Source of the DNA: Macrocystis pyrifera
Taxonomy: Eukaryota > Sar > Phaeophyceae > Laminariales > Laminariaceae
NCBI GenBank assembly: GCA_031763025.1
Contig: JASSKH010000003.1
Coordinates: forward strand, 1,603,001 to 1,667,000
Reading direction: 5' to 3'
Length of the DNA: 64,000 nt
A model generated the notes under the pieces. The model saw only the letters and a program-made list of their open reading frames with translations, had not been told where the DNA came from and ran no database searches. Position 1 is the stretch's first letter. Each line of letters starts with the position of its first letter. The position numbers were made by a program, and so were the translations under genes. Below, piece after piece: positions 1 through 13,429 of the stretch.

Positions 1-55
1 GAACAGATCAGATCAGATCAGATCAGATCAGTTCAGATCAGATCAGATCGGACCC
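1..55. repeat. GATCA pentamer repeat
   Basis: GATCA units in tandem at the window edge, interrupted once by GTTCA. Part of a wider GATC-rich repeat theme (see 57640-59400). Confidence 0.85.
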
Positions 56-117
56 CCAGATCACGGTCTAGATCGTTCAGGGCAGAATATGATTAATGCG
101 ACCCGCAACAATCTAGA

Positions 118-300
118 AAATGTTTTCCGGGTGGGATCTGTATGTGGCACAGATCATATTCTCCCGGTGGGATCTATATACCACATATCACATTTTCTGG
201 GTGGGATCCGTATGGCACACATACTATTTTCCGGGTGGGATCTGTTTCACACAGATCATGTTTGCCGGATCTGAATGACACGGCTCTCTTACCACCGCAC
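118..300. repeat. Minisatellite of ~50 bp units containing CCGGGTGGGATCTGTAT
   Basis: About four diverged units with (T/C)CCGGGTGGGATC(T/C), ACAGATCAT and TTTTC blocks. Related sequence recurs at 57640-57900, 58690-59400 and 61740-61970. Confidence 0.75.
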
Positions 301-1192
301 ACATTTCCCCGGGTAGAGGTCTAATATGACAAGGCTCTTGCACACCATCTTCATAACGGAAAACATGGGGATCTGTGGAATAGATGATCTAGGTCATCAT
401 CTGTCCAAATGTGTGGAATGCATGACTACACTCTGCACCTCGGGGGTGCGCTGTCCGGGTCACCAAGCACGCCAATGGTGAGTCTCTTCAAGACCACCAC
501 CACGTCCAAATTGCGGGTCGGTACCTGTATCAAAACCAAAAACCGGAGGCAAAGATAAACAACCGGACCGAGAAAACATGCCGAACAAGGGAGAGAGGGG
601 GCGGCCGCGCACACAGCCACGACGGCGACGGGGAGGGAAGAAAACCATGGACAGATGAGCTTGGTGGACCCTACCCTACCCTACCCTACCAGCGGCTAAT
701 TACGTTAAAAAAAAAAAGTGTTTTGCAAAAATCGATAATTAATATCGTATTAGCTTGGAGATCGTGGCAGGAGGACGCACAGCAAATTGCTGCGTACAGC
801 TATAACATGATAAAAAAATACAGGTAGGCTACTAAGAATAGGCAGTTAAGTAGGCGGGGACGCAAGCAAGCAAGTAAGCAAGCCACCAGCAAAAGCAAGC
901 CAGCAAAAGCAAACGAGCAACGCAAGCCAGCAAGCAAAAAAGCAACAAAAGCGAGCCACCAGCAAAAGCGAGCAAGCAAACAAGCAAAACACCAAACAAC
1001 TTACCAAGAAAAACACACGAACACACAAATAAACAAACGAACAAACGAACAAACACCGGGCGCGAAACACTATTATGGTGCTGCGGAACTTCTCGTCACG
1101 CCACTTTAACCTTCTAATATTTCAAGCCTTTCAAGAAAATCAGAAACACGCCCCCCCCCCCCCCCTCCCCCCCGTGCAATAACGCCTCTCAC

Positions 1193-4100
1193 CGCGTCAG
1201 CCGGAAGCGAAACCGTCGCGATGAGCGCCTGCGGCACCGAACTTGGTCTCAACCTATCGGACGTGTGGTCCGCGAGGTCGAAAGCTCCGCTCTCCACCAG
1301 CTTGTACATAGCCCCGCCGTTCCCGATCTTCTGTCCTGGCGCCAGCAAAGGAGGCGTCGCCATCGATTCAGGAGACGCGGGATTGGTATCCCCTGGTTTA
1401 TCCGCTCGGTGCCCGTCGCCGCTCACCGCCTCTGCAGAGCCGACCGCCTTGGGCTCGGCCGCGACCGCCCGAGCTTCGGCGCGCGCGCTACCACCCTTTG
1501 CTGCCACGGAGGAAATCCTGTCTGTCTTACACTTGCGTTCCTTTGTGGGGTTTCCAGTCGGGCTCTTCGGCATTATCGTTCGGGTGGGGACACGGAGGGG
1601 GGAGGGGGGGGGGGTCGGGTCGGGATGGGTAGGGCAGCGTTGGGTTGGGTTAGGTTAGGTTGGGTTGGATTGGATTGGGTTGGGTTGTGTTCGGTCAGGC
1701 GTCAGCTGTGCAGGCGGGCGCGTGGGGCGGGTGGAGCTAATTCGAGCGGAGGCGACGAGCCGGCGCGAAAAACAAAGCACATTCTCTGGGAGGAGGACCC
1801 GGAACCCGGTCTCGAAGAGAGTGGAATCGACTTTGGCGACCTCTTCAAGGTGGTGCCAAGAAAAAAAACTACCCGCGAGCAAAATAAAAACACATGTGAT
1901 AACCTTTTAGCAACTGCGCTCACGTTTCGCGGATATACCACCACCATAAAGAGTAGTTAAGGAATCACAGCTGGACCGAACGACGGGGACAACCCTCCAC
2001 TAATACGTGGATGGGTAAGGTGGAATCACAACAAAAGCTCCCTACAGGAAAAAAAAAAAGCGGAAAACGCATCGAAAACTCTCCCTCCTCCAGACAAATA
2101 AAGTGAGAAAACGTAAACGTAGAGCAACTCCGCCTCTAGAAAAAAAAAGTAGGTAAAAATAAACGAAAACCCACTCATTGCGCGAGATATTGCCCTCCCG
2201 TCTCAATATGTACTTACGTACGTACGTACGTACGTACTCCGTATCTCAAAGACTCATGACTGAGACAGGATACATGTACAGGAATCAAATTGACTTTTTT
2301 TCGACCTCGGTATTTTCTTCACTCCCAGCCGGGGTCATTTCTAGTGATCTCGGCCGCGGGGCACGCAGGGGGTCCCCCTGTAAACCACGGCGCAACTGTA
2401 GTTCCCGGCGGGGCTTCGTGGCACGTGCTGTGGGCCTCCCAACTCGCGAATACTAGCAAGTAACTGCGGGATCTGTTTCCGACCTGCTAGAGCCAAGCAG
2501 GTCCATGCAAACCCCGCAATTCAACTTGGTTTCTCCGCCCTGCTGTGTGGTAGCACTCGCTTCAAGCCTTTCCCGTCCTCACAGCAGCGGCCACCACGTG
2601 GGTGCTTCGCACACCCACAGCAGTCCAACGGTGCTTTGCATACCCACAGCAGCCCAACGGTGCTTTGCATACCCACAGCAGCCCAACGGTGCTTTGCACA
2701 CCCACGGCAGCTGCCACCACACCCAGCTGCCGAAGCATGCTGCTTGAGTTTGCCTCGTGCTCTGAGATGACAGCATGCTGTTGTTATTGCAGGCAGAATT
2801 CTCTACGAGTTGAAAACTGGATCATACATACGCACAGCAGTTTGCCACTGCAAAACGGGCTATTTGGAAAAATGAAAAAGTCCGAAGTCCGAATGCATCG
2901 CTTCAAGCTGTTCCCTTGACCGGCACATTGACCCGCATCATCGACTGTGGACATACATTAATAGCAGCCCAACACTGCTCTGCACACCCACAGCAGCTGC
3001 CACCAACGGACACTACGTAGGTGTGTGTGGACATATAGCAGCCCAACAATGCTCTGCGCACCCACAGCAGCTGCCACCACACCTCCTAGCTGCCGAAGCA
3101 TGCTGCATGAGTGAGCTTCGTGCTCCGAGAGATACCCGCATGGTTATGTTATATTATAGCAGGCGAGAATCCTCTTACGAGCCGAACAAAAAAAGTTATA
3201 AACAGCAGTTTGCCACTGCCCGACACTGAATCTGCGATAAATAAATCCACCCTGACTTCAACACAAACGTTTTTCACACTAATCAAGACCAAATGTTCCA
3301 CACTTGTTTCCACGATAAAAAATTGAACACTAAAATCAATATATTGTTTTTCAAATAATGGCCAAAACGTCAAAATATGGACCCCCAAAACTCGAGTCAG
3401 AATCGAAAACACTCAAAACTGGGCGAGATATCCGCTCCTACCCTAAATCCAAGACAAAAAGTCCCGGAGAAACAAAATCGGAATAAAAACAATACGTAAC
3501 GAAAAATGGTATTTTCGTCTAGTTCCGCGGTACGGCGCTCGCTTGTCAAGCACAGAAACGTGAGTTCGAATCCCACCTGCACTCTGTTTTCCTTTTTTGG
3601 TATCGGTTTCAACGTTTTTTTTTTTTTTTTCGTTTTGGTCACAACAATTGTGGCACGTATGCGAGGTGCTCTATAGCGACGAGCGTTACTGTACGTTACG
3701 GCATCAAGCGCCGAGTTAATTGATCCTGTCACAACATCGTTATTTCTTGTGTGCTTCACGATGCACCAACAGATCCCACACGCCTTGCTCTTCTTGAAGC
3801 AATCCTGTTGACATGAGCTTCTGTTGTGCGCAAAAGAAACGATGAAGTATTAGCCCTCAGCAGGATTTCCTGCTGACCAAGTACTACTACTTCCTTCGAA
3901 CACTACAGGAACTCATGCCTCGAATTTCTCCAACATGACCAATGAGTGTGTTACCTGCGTGTCCCTTTTTGCCTTGCGACACCTCCGGGGCTTCACGTCA
4001 CCCACACCTCGAAGGGGCGCCTTGTATACGCTATAGCCTTGCAAGCACAACATCTGCCGTGTATCTGTGTACCCTCTGCTGTCCTGTAGCCACACCAAAT

Positions 4101-4719
4101 ATTGCGTCTCACCTTCGCCTTCAGAAAAATAAGGCGGAAAAAAAACTTGGCGAAAAAAATAATAATCGGCCCTCTCTCACCTTCGCCTCAGCCTGTGGGG
4201 TGCGGGTGGTCGGCTTCTCGCCCAGGTCTCCGGGAGTGCCTGCGCCAGCGCTAGCGCTAGCGCGGTTGATGTCCGCTTTGGCAACAATCATCGTGGCACA
4301 AGGCCCGCTCTTGTACGTGACACCCTTGAGAAGGCGATAACCTATACAGATACACCGCAGTACACAGCAGTGTAGACCCACGAAACACAAATGAACCTGA
4401 TACAGTAATAACACCGCTCTGGGCAGAACTACAAGGACGGCTTAGCCTTCATATTGGTGTATGAACGGCCTTACATTCCCGCCCAGACTGGAAAAGTCCG
4501 CTTTGGTGGAAAAAGCGAGGAAAAAAAAAAATAAGAAAATCGTGCTAGGTCCTCTCGGAAAAAGAATAACCTCGCAATAAGAACATAAGTCTCACTTTTG
4601 GGGGGGGTGCTGAGAAAAACCAGATTAAGAGATGGTGCTCAGCGATAAGCGATTGATACCCAAGCAGTATTAGCCCACGAACAAGAACTAACCTGGTAAG
4701 AACACAAGGTCCACTTTTT

Positions 4720-4750
<31 letters not shown>

Positions 4751-5531
4751 GTGCTAAGAAAACAATAATAAGAAATCGTATTATTACGGGGGACCATAGC
4801 AAACAAGACCTACGGCACACACAAAAACCTACCTGGTATATATTTCCCAACTTTTACTGACAACATTTGGTCCTATTTACTACGGTCCCTCGTACTACTA
4901 ACAGGCCCTCGAAGCTCCCGTTGCAGCACCAGAACCGGTACATGCAGTCGCTTCTGCGCTCGCAACGGGAGCGACGGTTCAAATCCTAACTATTAATAGC
5001 TTGTCCCCAAACCGGGACTGCGGTTCTAAAAGGGTTAACACATATCACTCCGTACATTAAAATAAGTACTTTTTGTGCATCAAAACTCAATAAAAATCAT
5101 CCTTATATTTTGAGACAGAGCGGTACACTACACAGTATAGTGCATTGAAACCACCACCCTGGGCAACGACGCCTCCGCGCACAAACAGCCGTGACCAATG
5201 AAACCACCCCGTTTTCACCCACCCGCCTCGCAGGCCACCGAAACCTTCCTCTGTCACTGCTGGGGGATGCGGATAACCATCCCCTCCATGTTTTCCGTAC
5301 GGTACGCCGGGGATGTGGATATCCATCTCCCATGTACTTTGTAGACGGTACCGACTCCGTTTCTGCCATACCCTCGGGACCCAACCTGGCCACATGAATT
5401 AACCATTTTGCTGCTGCACTGCAAAAACAATACCACTCTATTTCCGTGGGTGCAGTATTCAAGGGGTTAAAATTGGTCGCCCACCGACAATCGAGGCTGA
5501 CATCGCATCGACAAAATAATATTGCCCGCAG

Positions 5532-5562
<31 letters not shown>

Positions 5563-8500
5563 ACGACGACTACAACCATGCATGACATGGGTGCACCCAT
5601 CCCGGTGCTTCGCGGTTGCTGCAGGCAAGGTCTGCCTGGTCGGTGAAAACTCGATGTGCTCCGTCCCGGCATTGTAGAGATGCGAGGGTCTATGGTCATA
5701 CCACTACGTACGGCCATGCATGAACATGAGTACATGAGAACACCCCTTCCCCTCTTTTCGCGCCCTCCCGCCAATCGAAGGTTCTCCCTTGTCCCTGTGC
5801 GCGAGCGGACCCTACGTAGCTCACTTTTGTCCGCCGTCATCTTCTGCTGGGTGGACCTGAGGAAGGCGTCTTCGACCCTCTCCAGGGAAGACAGCGCCAA
5901 GAGGTCGCGGAAAGCGTCGATGCGGCGAGCTCTCACAAGAGCCTCAGGGTGGTAGCACACGTCGAAGGTCGTCGTGCTGCCCCCCCCCTAATATATCAAC
6001 ACGCCACCGACACGCCCGCCAAAAAAAACAAAAACAAAGGTGAGCACACAAAAAAACAAACAAACAGGAAAACGATGTTAAGAGACAGCGACCAGGAACA
6101 TGGGACGAAACGAAACGGCTGCTCGGAACGGAACGAAACGGTGTTCATTGAAATATCAATAAAAAGGTTCGAAGCGACACGAAACGAAACACGAGTTGTT
6201 TTTTCGTATGGATTCATTGGGCGTTCCTACATCGTCATAGGCCAACGATACACATCGTCTACTGCCTGACAAACAAAAAACGTTACTCGGTGGCATGCCA
6301 CTTCATCAGCAATCACCCCCCTCCCGCTCGCCAACCCCCCACCCCCCCCCCCCCACCCCCGCCTCAACGCAAACGCCTTTTCACACCCTTTGCAGCCCCG
6401 CGGCACGAAAGGCAAGAAAATGCCTCATAACAACCTTCGCAGAAATTTCCAACAACAAGGGCACCAAATCTCAATATGGGGAATCATGATCCCCCCCCCC
6501 TTCCCCCCCCCCCCCCCTCCCTATCCGCTCCCGTCTGTGGTAACGCTTTCGAACAGCACGAAAAAAATCACCCTTGTCTTTTTCCATGCGCAATGGCCCC
6601 ACGGCAACTGGTAAGGACCACGCCTCCCCTCCCGTCCGGCTGGAGGAGGGTGTGCTGTAGGGACTCGCAATCTTGTCTGAGGTCACCACATTCACGAAAA
6701 GCTGCAGGCGGGAGTGGAGGGAGGGGGGCATGCGGTGGGGGGGGGGGTGAGCGTTGGGGTGGGGGTGGGAGTGGGGTGGGGGAATAGGGTGGGGTGATGG
6801 GGTGGGAGGGAGTATCAGGTGGGGGAGAAGGAGAACACAAATGGCGAAGAAACCATACTCAGCGCAAGCCAAGCGACAAGCGGATTCGAGACCGGGGAGG
6901 AAGTTATAATGAGGTCGTGCTTGTCGGAAGGGGGAGGGCGGGGCGGCGAGCGCGCGAGGAGCATATGGGGGGGGGGGCATCCATAGCCCGGACCCACCTT
7001 CTCACGATCGAGGTCCTTGGAGCCCCTGTGGAACTTGGTCTTCATGACGAAGCCGGCTATCGGGTGCACCACCTCCTTGCCCTCAGGGACGCGGTTCTGG
7101 TTCTCCAGTTCCGATATGTACGTCTCTTGCTCCTGCCAGGGGGAGAGGGGATAACAGCTTAGTTTCCGGCGATTTTTTTCACCCTTTGAGGACTGCAATT
7201 CCGTTTCGGGGACATATTGCTTGAAATTAGAGTTATATGATTGGTCATGTACAGTCCACTAGTAAAACGGTTACAGCAGGGGTCCCCGCATAAGGCGGTA
7301 TCCCGACATAAGGCGGTCTAAACCGCTTAGCGCGACTATTACTACGAGTGGCGGAAGTAAATAGGACCAAATATAGTTAGTAAAAATAGGTAAATATATA
7401 GGTTTTTGTGTGTACCGCAGGTCCTATTCACTATGGTCCCCCGCAATAATAGAGAATTGCACTCATAACCTGGAACGAATAAGGCGGGCTCCTACAACAA
7501 GGCGGTAATATCGCTCTCACTGCCACACCACCCACCGCCTTACTGGGGGACCCCTACCGCAATGTCCTTAATGTCCTTGCTGTTTTCTTAAGACGTGTGG
7601 TGTAACAGAGGGATACAACCATTAATATTACGGAGGACCACAGTAAATAGGACCTACGGTACACACAAAAACCACTATATTTCACTTTTTTTACTGACAG
7701 TATTTGATCCTATTCACTATGGTCCCCCGTAATACCATCGGCCGGCCCTGTCACAGGGAAGAGTTCTCCGAGAAACTCAAGCCTGGTGTTTCCGGGGGAA
7801 ACAAAAATTATGTGGAGCGGTTTATGCTATCGTTGGCGTAGAGCACACCCTTTCTCGATAAAATAAATTCAAGAACAGCCCGGACCAGCATACCGGTGTA
7901 TTAAGTAGAGGGCCGGAAACGTAACCCCTCCGACCCTCCCCAAGCCCTCGTGCCACCTCGTCCCAAGGCTTTCCATCAAAACGCTTACAGTAGTACCAGG
8001 TATTTTTATCTACTACGTACACCCTTTCCCGGAGCTTGCTCAATCAAAACGAACCCGGCGCTCCCATGAGGAGGAGCCCGACAAGAAACTCAGCCCTGAT
8101 CTTTTGGTGGGAATAAGAAATTGGGGAGCGGTTGTGCTAAAGTTAATGTGGAACACACCCTTTCTGAAATAAGAAATCCAATAACTGCCTGGGCCAGGAT
8201 TCCGGTTTATTTTATCTGACGGACGTCAACGCAACCCTCTATGCCCCTCTCCAAGCCCTCGCGCCACCTCATCCCAAGGCTTTCCACAAATATGAGAATA
8301 TTAGTCTACATGGTGTCGGCCACGCCGCCCCTGCCCCCCCCGTCTAGATAAAAAATCGGCTTGCTCGACAGTTCTCAACTGTTCTGCAGGGGGCGAAACG
8401 AGCCCCCCCCCAAGCTCGCGAGCGCGCCAATAAAGGCGCCATATGAAGCATTGTTCTTCATGGTGTCTTTATTGGTCCGCTCACCAGCTGGGGGGGTCTC

Positions 8501-11500
8501 GCCTCGCCTTAAAAAAAAAACAAACGATATACGTCATTAATGTCAAGCAAGCCGATCTTGTTCAGAGGGAGGAGCAGGGGAAACACTCGGCTCGATATTT
8601 TCTCTCCCGACGTCGCTTGAATCTGATGAATCGGCTCCGATTCGCAGCCAGCCATACCTGGCACTCATCAACACGTATTCCATCTGGACCTGGTTTTGTA
8701 TCCAACATAATGTGGGCGGTGGCAGTAAAATCGTAAGAGGAGACCGTGCGATCCATCGTCTATTATCCACTCGTTCGCTACAGCAGCAATACAGCAGGAG
8801 CACAGCGGCGGTAGTACAGCAGGGGGCAGGGGTACGTACGACTTCGCCACAATTAGTCAATGAGCCGGTACGTATGTACATATATCTACAGGCACCAATA
8901 TATACGGACGAACAAAGGAATCTACTACACCAGATGCCAGGTATGGGTATGGTGTGGGGTACGCACGCACATTTCGACGATAGTTGACGAGGGAAGAAAC
9001 TGCTGGACCCTTCTGGGAATAAAAGGGCAAAGCCACTGACCGTGGTGGGGAGGGGGGCGGAGCAGAGAGCCTGCTTACTATGTCACCCGGATCTGAGTTA
9101 CGACTACTAGAAGAGAGGGAGACATAAAAGAAGGGGCGAAAGACCATAAACGGGGTGCAAAAACGAACGAACAAAACACACATGAGTCTACATCCTGCTG
9201 TACAGGCAAGTTGTATCAAGTATTAAATATGAATCCAAAACACGCGACACCGCGGTCGCTTGGAGTTCCGTCTTCTGCGTTTTCGCCGTTTTCACTAAAA
9301 ATACTAAAGTGCGAGGGAGTAAGTACGTACCGTATGTATGACACTACTGTACCACACTAGGGTGATAAGACAACACACCCCCGCTGGTATACTCGACAAT
9401 GAGCGATGCGTCCATGGAAAAGTCTCGTCGAGATCTTTCTAAGGACACCGCTTTCGCTGCGTGTGTGTGTCCCCTGTTTTGTTGTTGTTGTTTTCTTCAC
9501 CGTTCTTCCTACCCGTCGACATCCAGCACCACCAGTGTCCGTGCCGATTCTTCAATCCTAGAGAGATACAAGTTCTGGAGGAAATCGGCTCGGAAATTCG
9601 GTCCAGGGTGTGTGTTATCTATCACCCGTGTAATACCATACATACGGCAAATATCGGTGCTACTGCTGCTGTGTACTAGTACTACTACTGCTGTGTTGTA
9701 CAACAGCACAGCACAGCACAGCACAGCACAGCACAGCACAGCACAGCACAGCACAGCACAGCACAGCACAGCACAGCACAGCACAGCACAGCACAGCACA
9801 GCACAGCACAGCACAGCACAGCACAGCACAGCACAGCACAGCACAGCACAGCACAGCACAGCACAGCACAGCACAGCACAGCACAGCACAGCACACAGCA
9901 CAGCACAGCACAGCACAGCACAGCACAGCACAGCACAGCACAGCACAGCACAGCACAGCACAGCACAGCACAGCACAGCACAGCACAGCACAGCACAGCA
10001 CAGCACAGCACAGCACAGCACAGCACAGCACAGCACAGCACAGCACAGCACAGCACAGCACAGCACAGCACAGCACAGCACAGCACAGCACAGCACAGCA
10101 CAGCACAGCACAGCACAGCACAGCACAGCACAGCACAGCACAGCACAGCACAGCACAGCACAGCACAGCACAGCACAGCACAGCACAGCACAGCACAGCA
10201 CAGCACAGCACAGCACAGCACAGCACAGCACAGCACAGCACAGCACAGCACAGCACAGCACAGCACAGCACAGCACAGCACAGCACAGCACAGCACAGCA
10301 CAGCACAGCACAGCACAGCACAGCACAGCACAGCACAGCACAGCACAGCACAGCACAGCAGCACAGCACAGCACAGCACAGCACAGCAGCACAGCACAGC
10401 ACACAGCACAGCACAGCACAGCACAGCACAGCACAGCACAGCACAGCACAGCACAGCACAGCACAGCACAGCACACACAGCACAGCACAGCACAGCACAG
10501 CACAGCACAGCACAGCACAGCACAGCACAGCACAGCACAGCACAGCACAGCACAGCACAGCACAGCACAGCACAGCACAGCACAGCACAGCACAGCACAG
10601 CACAGCACAGCACAGCACAGCACAGCACAGCACAGCACAGCACAGCACAGCACAGCACAGCACAGCACAGCACAGCACAGCACAGCACAGCACAGCACAG
10701 CACAGCACAGCACAGCACAGCACAGCACAGCACAGCACAGCACAGCACAGCACAGCACAGCACAGCACAGCACAGCACAGCACAGCACAGCACAGCACAG
10801 CACAGCACAGCACAGCACAGCACAGCACAGCACAGCACAGCACAGCACAGCACAGCACAGCACAGCACAGCACAGCACAGCACAGCACAGCACAGCACAG
10901 CACAGCACAGCACAGCACAGCACAGCACAGCACAGCACAGCACAGCACAGCACAGCACAGCACAGCACAGCACAGCACAGCACAGCACAGCACAGCACAC
11001 ACAGCACAGCACAGCACAGCACAGCACAGCACAGCACAGCACAGCACAGCACAGCACAGCACAGCACAGCACAGCACAGCACAGCACAGCACAGCACAGC
11101 ACAGCACAGCACAGCACAGCACAGCACAGCACAGCACAGCACAGCACAGCACAGCACAGCACAGCACAGCACAGCACAGCACAGCACAGCACAGCACAGC
11201 ACAGCACAGCACAGCACAGCACAGCACACAGCACAGCACAGCACAGCACAGCACAGCACAGCACAGCACAGCACAGCACAGCACAGCACAGCACAGCACA
11301 GCACAGCACAGCACAGCAGCACAGCACAGCACAGCACAGCACAGCACAGCACAGCACAGCACAGCACAGCACAGCACAGCACAGCACAGCACAGCACAGC
11401 ACAGCACAGCACAGCACAGCACAGCACAGCACAGCACAGCACAGCACAGCACAGCACAGCACAGCACAGCACAGCACAGCACAGCACAGCACAGCACAGC

Positions 11501-13394
11501 ACAGCACAGCACAGCACAGCACAGCACAGCACAGCACAGCACAGCACAGCACAGCACAGCACAGCACAGCACAGCACAGCACAGCACAGCACAGCACAGC
11601 ACAGCACAGCACAGCACAGCACAGCACAGCACAGCACAGCACAGCACAGCACAGCACAGCACAGCACAGCACAGCACAGCACAGCACAGCACAGCACAGC
11701 ACAGCACAGCACAGCACAGCACAGCACAGCACAGCACAGCACAGCACAGCACAGCACAGCACAGCACAGCACAGCACAGCACAGCACAGCACAGCACAGC
11801 ACAGCACAGCACAGCACACAGCACAGCACAGCACAGCACAGCACAGCACAGCACAGCACAGCACAGCACAGCACAGCACAGCAGCAGCACAGCACAGCAC
11901 AGCACAGCACAGCACAGCACAGCACAGCACAGCACAGCACAGCACAGCACAGCACAGCACAGCACAGCACAGCACAGCACAGCACAGCACAGCACAGCAC
12001 AGCACAGCACAGCACAGCACAGCACAGCACAGCACAGCACAGCACAGCACAGCACAGCACAGCACAGCACAGCACAGCACAGCACAGCACAGCACAGCAC
12101 AGCACAGCACAGCACAGCACAGCACAGCACAGCACAGCACAGCACAGCACAGCACAGCACAGCACAGCACAGCACAGCACAGCACAGCACAGCACAGCAC
12201 AGCACAGCACAGCACACAGCACACAGCACACAGCACAGCACAGCACAGCACAGCACAGCACAGCACAGCACAGCACAGCACAGCACAGCACAGCACAGCA
12301 CAGCACAGCACAGCACAGCACAGCACAGCACAGCACAGCACAGCACAGCACAGCAGCACAGCACAGCACAGCACAGCACAGCACAGCACAGCACAGCACA
12401 GCACAGCACACAGCACAGCACAGCACAGCACAGCACAGCACAGCACAGCACAGCACAGCACAGCACAGCACAGCACAGCACAGCACAGCACAGCGCAAGA
12501 GCTACCTGGCGCAGCGTGGCGCAACGGCCCCACTCAGACGGGGCAAGACTACCCTCGCCCAACACATCCGACGATGGTACTCTCGGACAGGAAACACGTA
12601 CGTACGCAAGACTTTCTTCTTGCTATCTGTCTCTCTCAGCGGGCTCCATTGGCGCCTCTCTGGCCTTTCAGAGCTCCCACTTGAACAACGCCTTCTTCAC
12701 TTACATGCCGGCGAGCTTCTTTTTTTTTTCCTTCATTTTCTAGAAAAAGAGACTTCTATTGTCATTTTTTTTTGTGGGCCTTTTTTTACGGATGCGAGCA
12801 TGCTGTCATCGAGCATCTACTGCAGGCACAACACAGCACACCACAGCGCAATCAGCTCAGCACAAAGCAGCAAAGCAAGTAGGCGCCAATCAGAGCGCAA
12901 TAGCGCAAGCAAGCAGACAGATTTGGCGAGAGCCAGCACGTCGTTGAGCACTTTTACAGCTCGCTGTGTTCTCAAAACAAACCAAGAAATCGAAATCTTC
13001 CCGGCCTACAAAAGTTCTGGTAGCATGGAGCTCTTGGCACTTGCAAGTCATCAGTTTGCACCTGAAACCGTGGACCTCTTTCTGTCCGCTCCATCCGCCT
13101 TTTCTTTTCTTCTTTGTGAGCGAGCGTAGCGGGCGGGAGAAGCCGCCCGCGGAGCGATGCGCCTCGTAAATACCTACACCTCTCATGCAATCGTAACCTA
13201 GTACATACATCAACACCAAAAGCATACGATAGCTGTCGCTACCGCAGCAGGAAGTCGTACATCAGACTACAGTAGTAGCTGTAACTGTCGTCAACCTGGG
13301 CGTTTGTTGAAAATTCGGAGAATCGTGTAAACAAGATTAATCTCGGATAGGACGGCGGTCGTACATGTTAGGCTTCAGCCAGCTCGGAAGGGGT

Positions 13395-13429
<35 letters not shown>

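Noticed and set aside
3518-3590. Functional tRNA gene
   Set aside because: T-arm is good, but acceptor, D and anticodon stems do not pair; kept only as a tRNA-like element.
5103-5960. 285-codon minus-strand frame
   Set aside because: Only its first ~50 codons are exon 5 of the DNAAF2-like gene; the rest runs through a poly-C tract and repeat R5 without motifs.
9399-12743. Open frames of about 940-1110 codons over the AGCAC array on both strands
   Set aside because: The pentamer contains no stop codon in any frame; length is a composition artefact, and no splice or motif evidence supports a protein.
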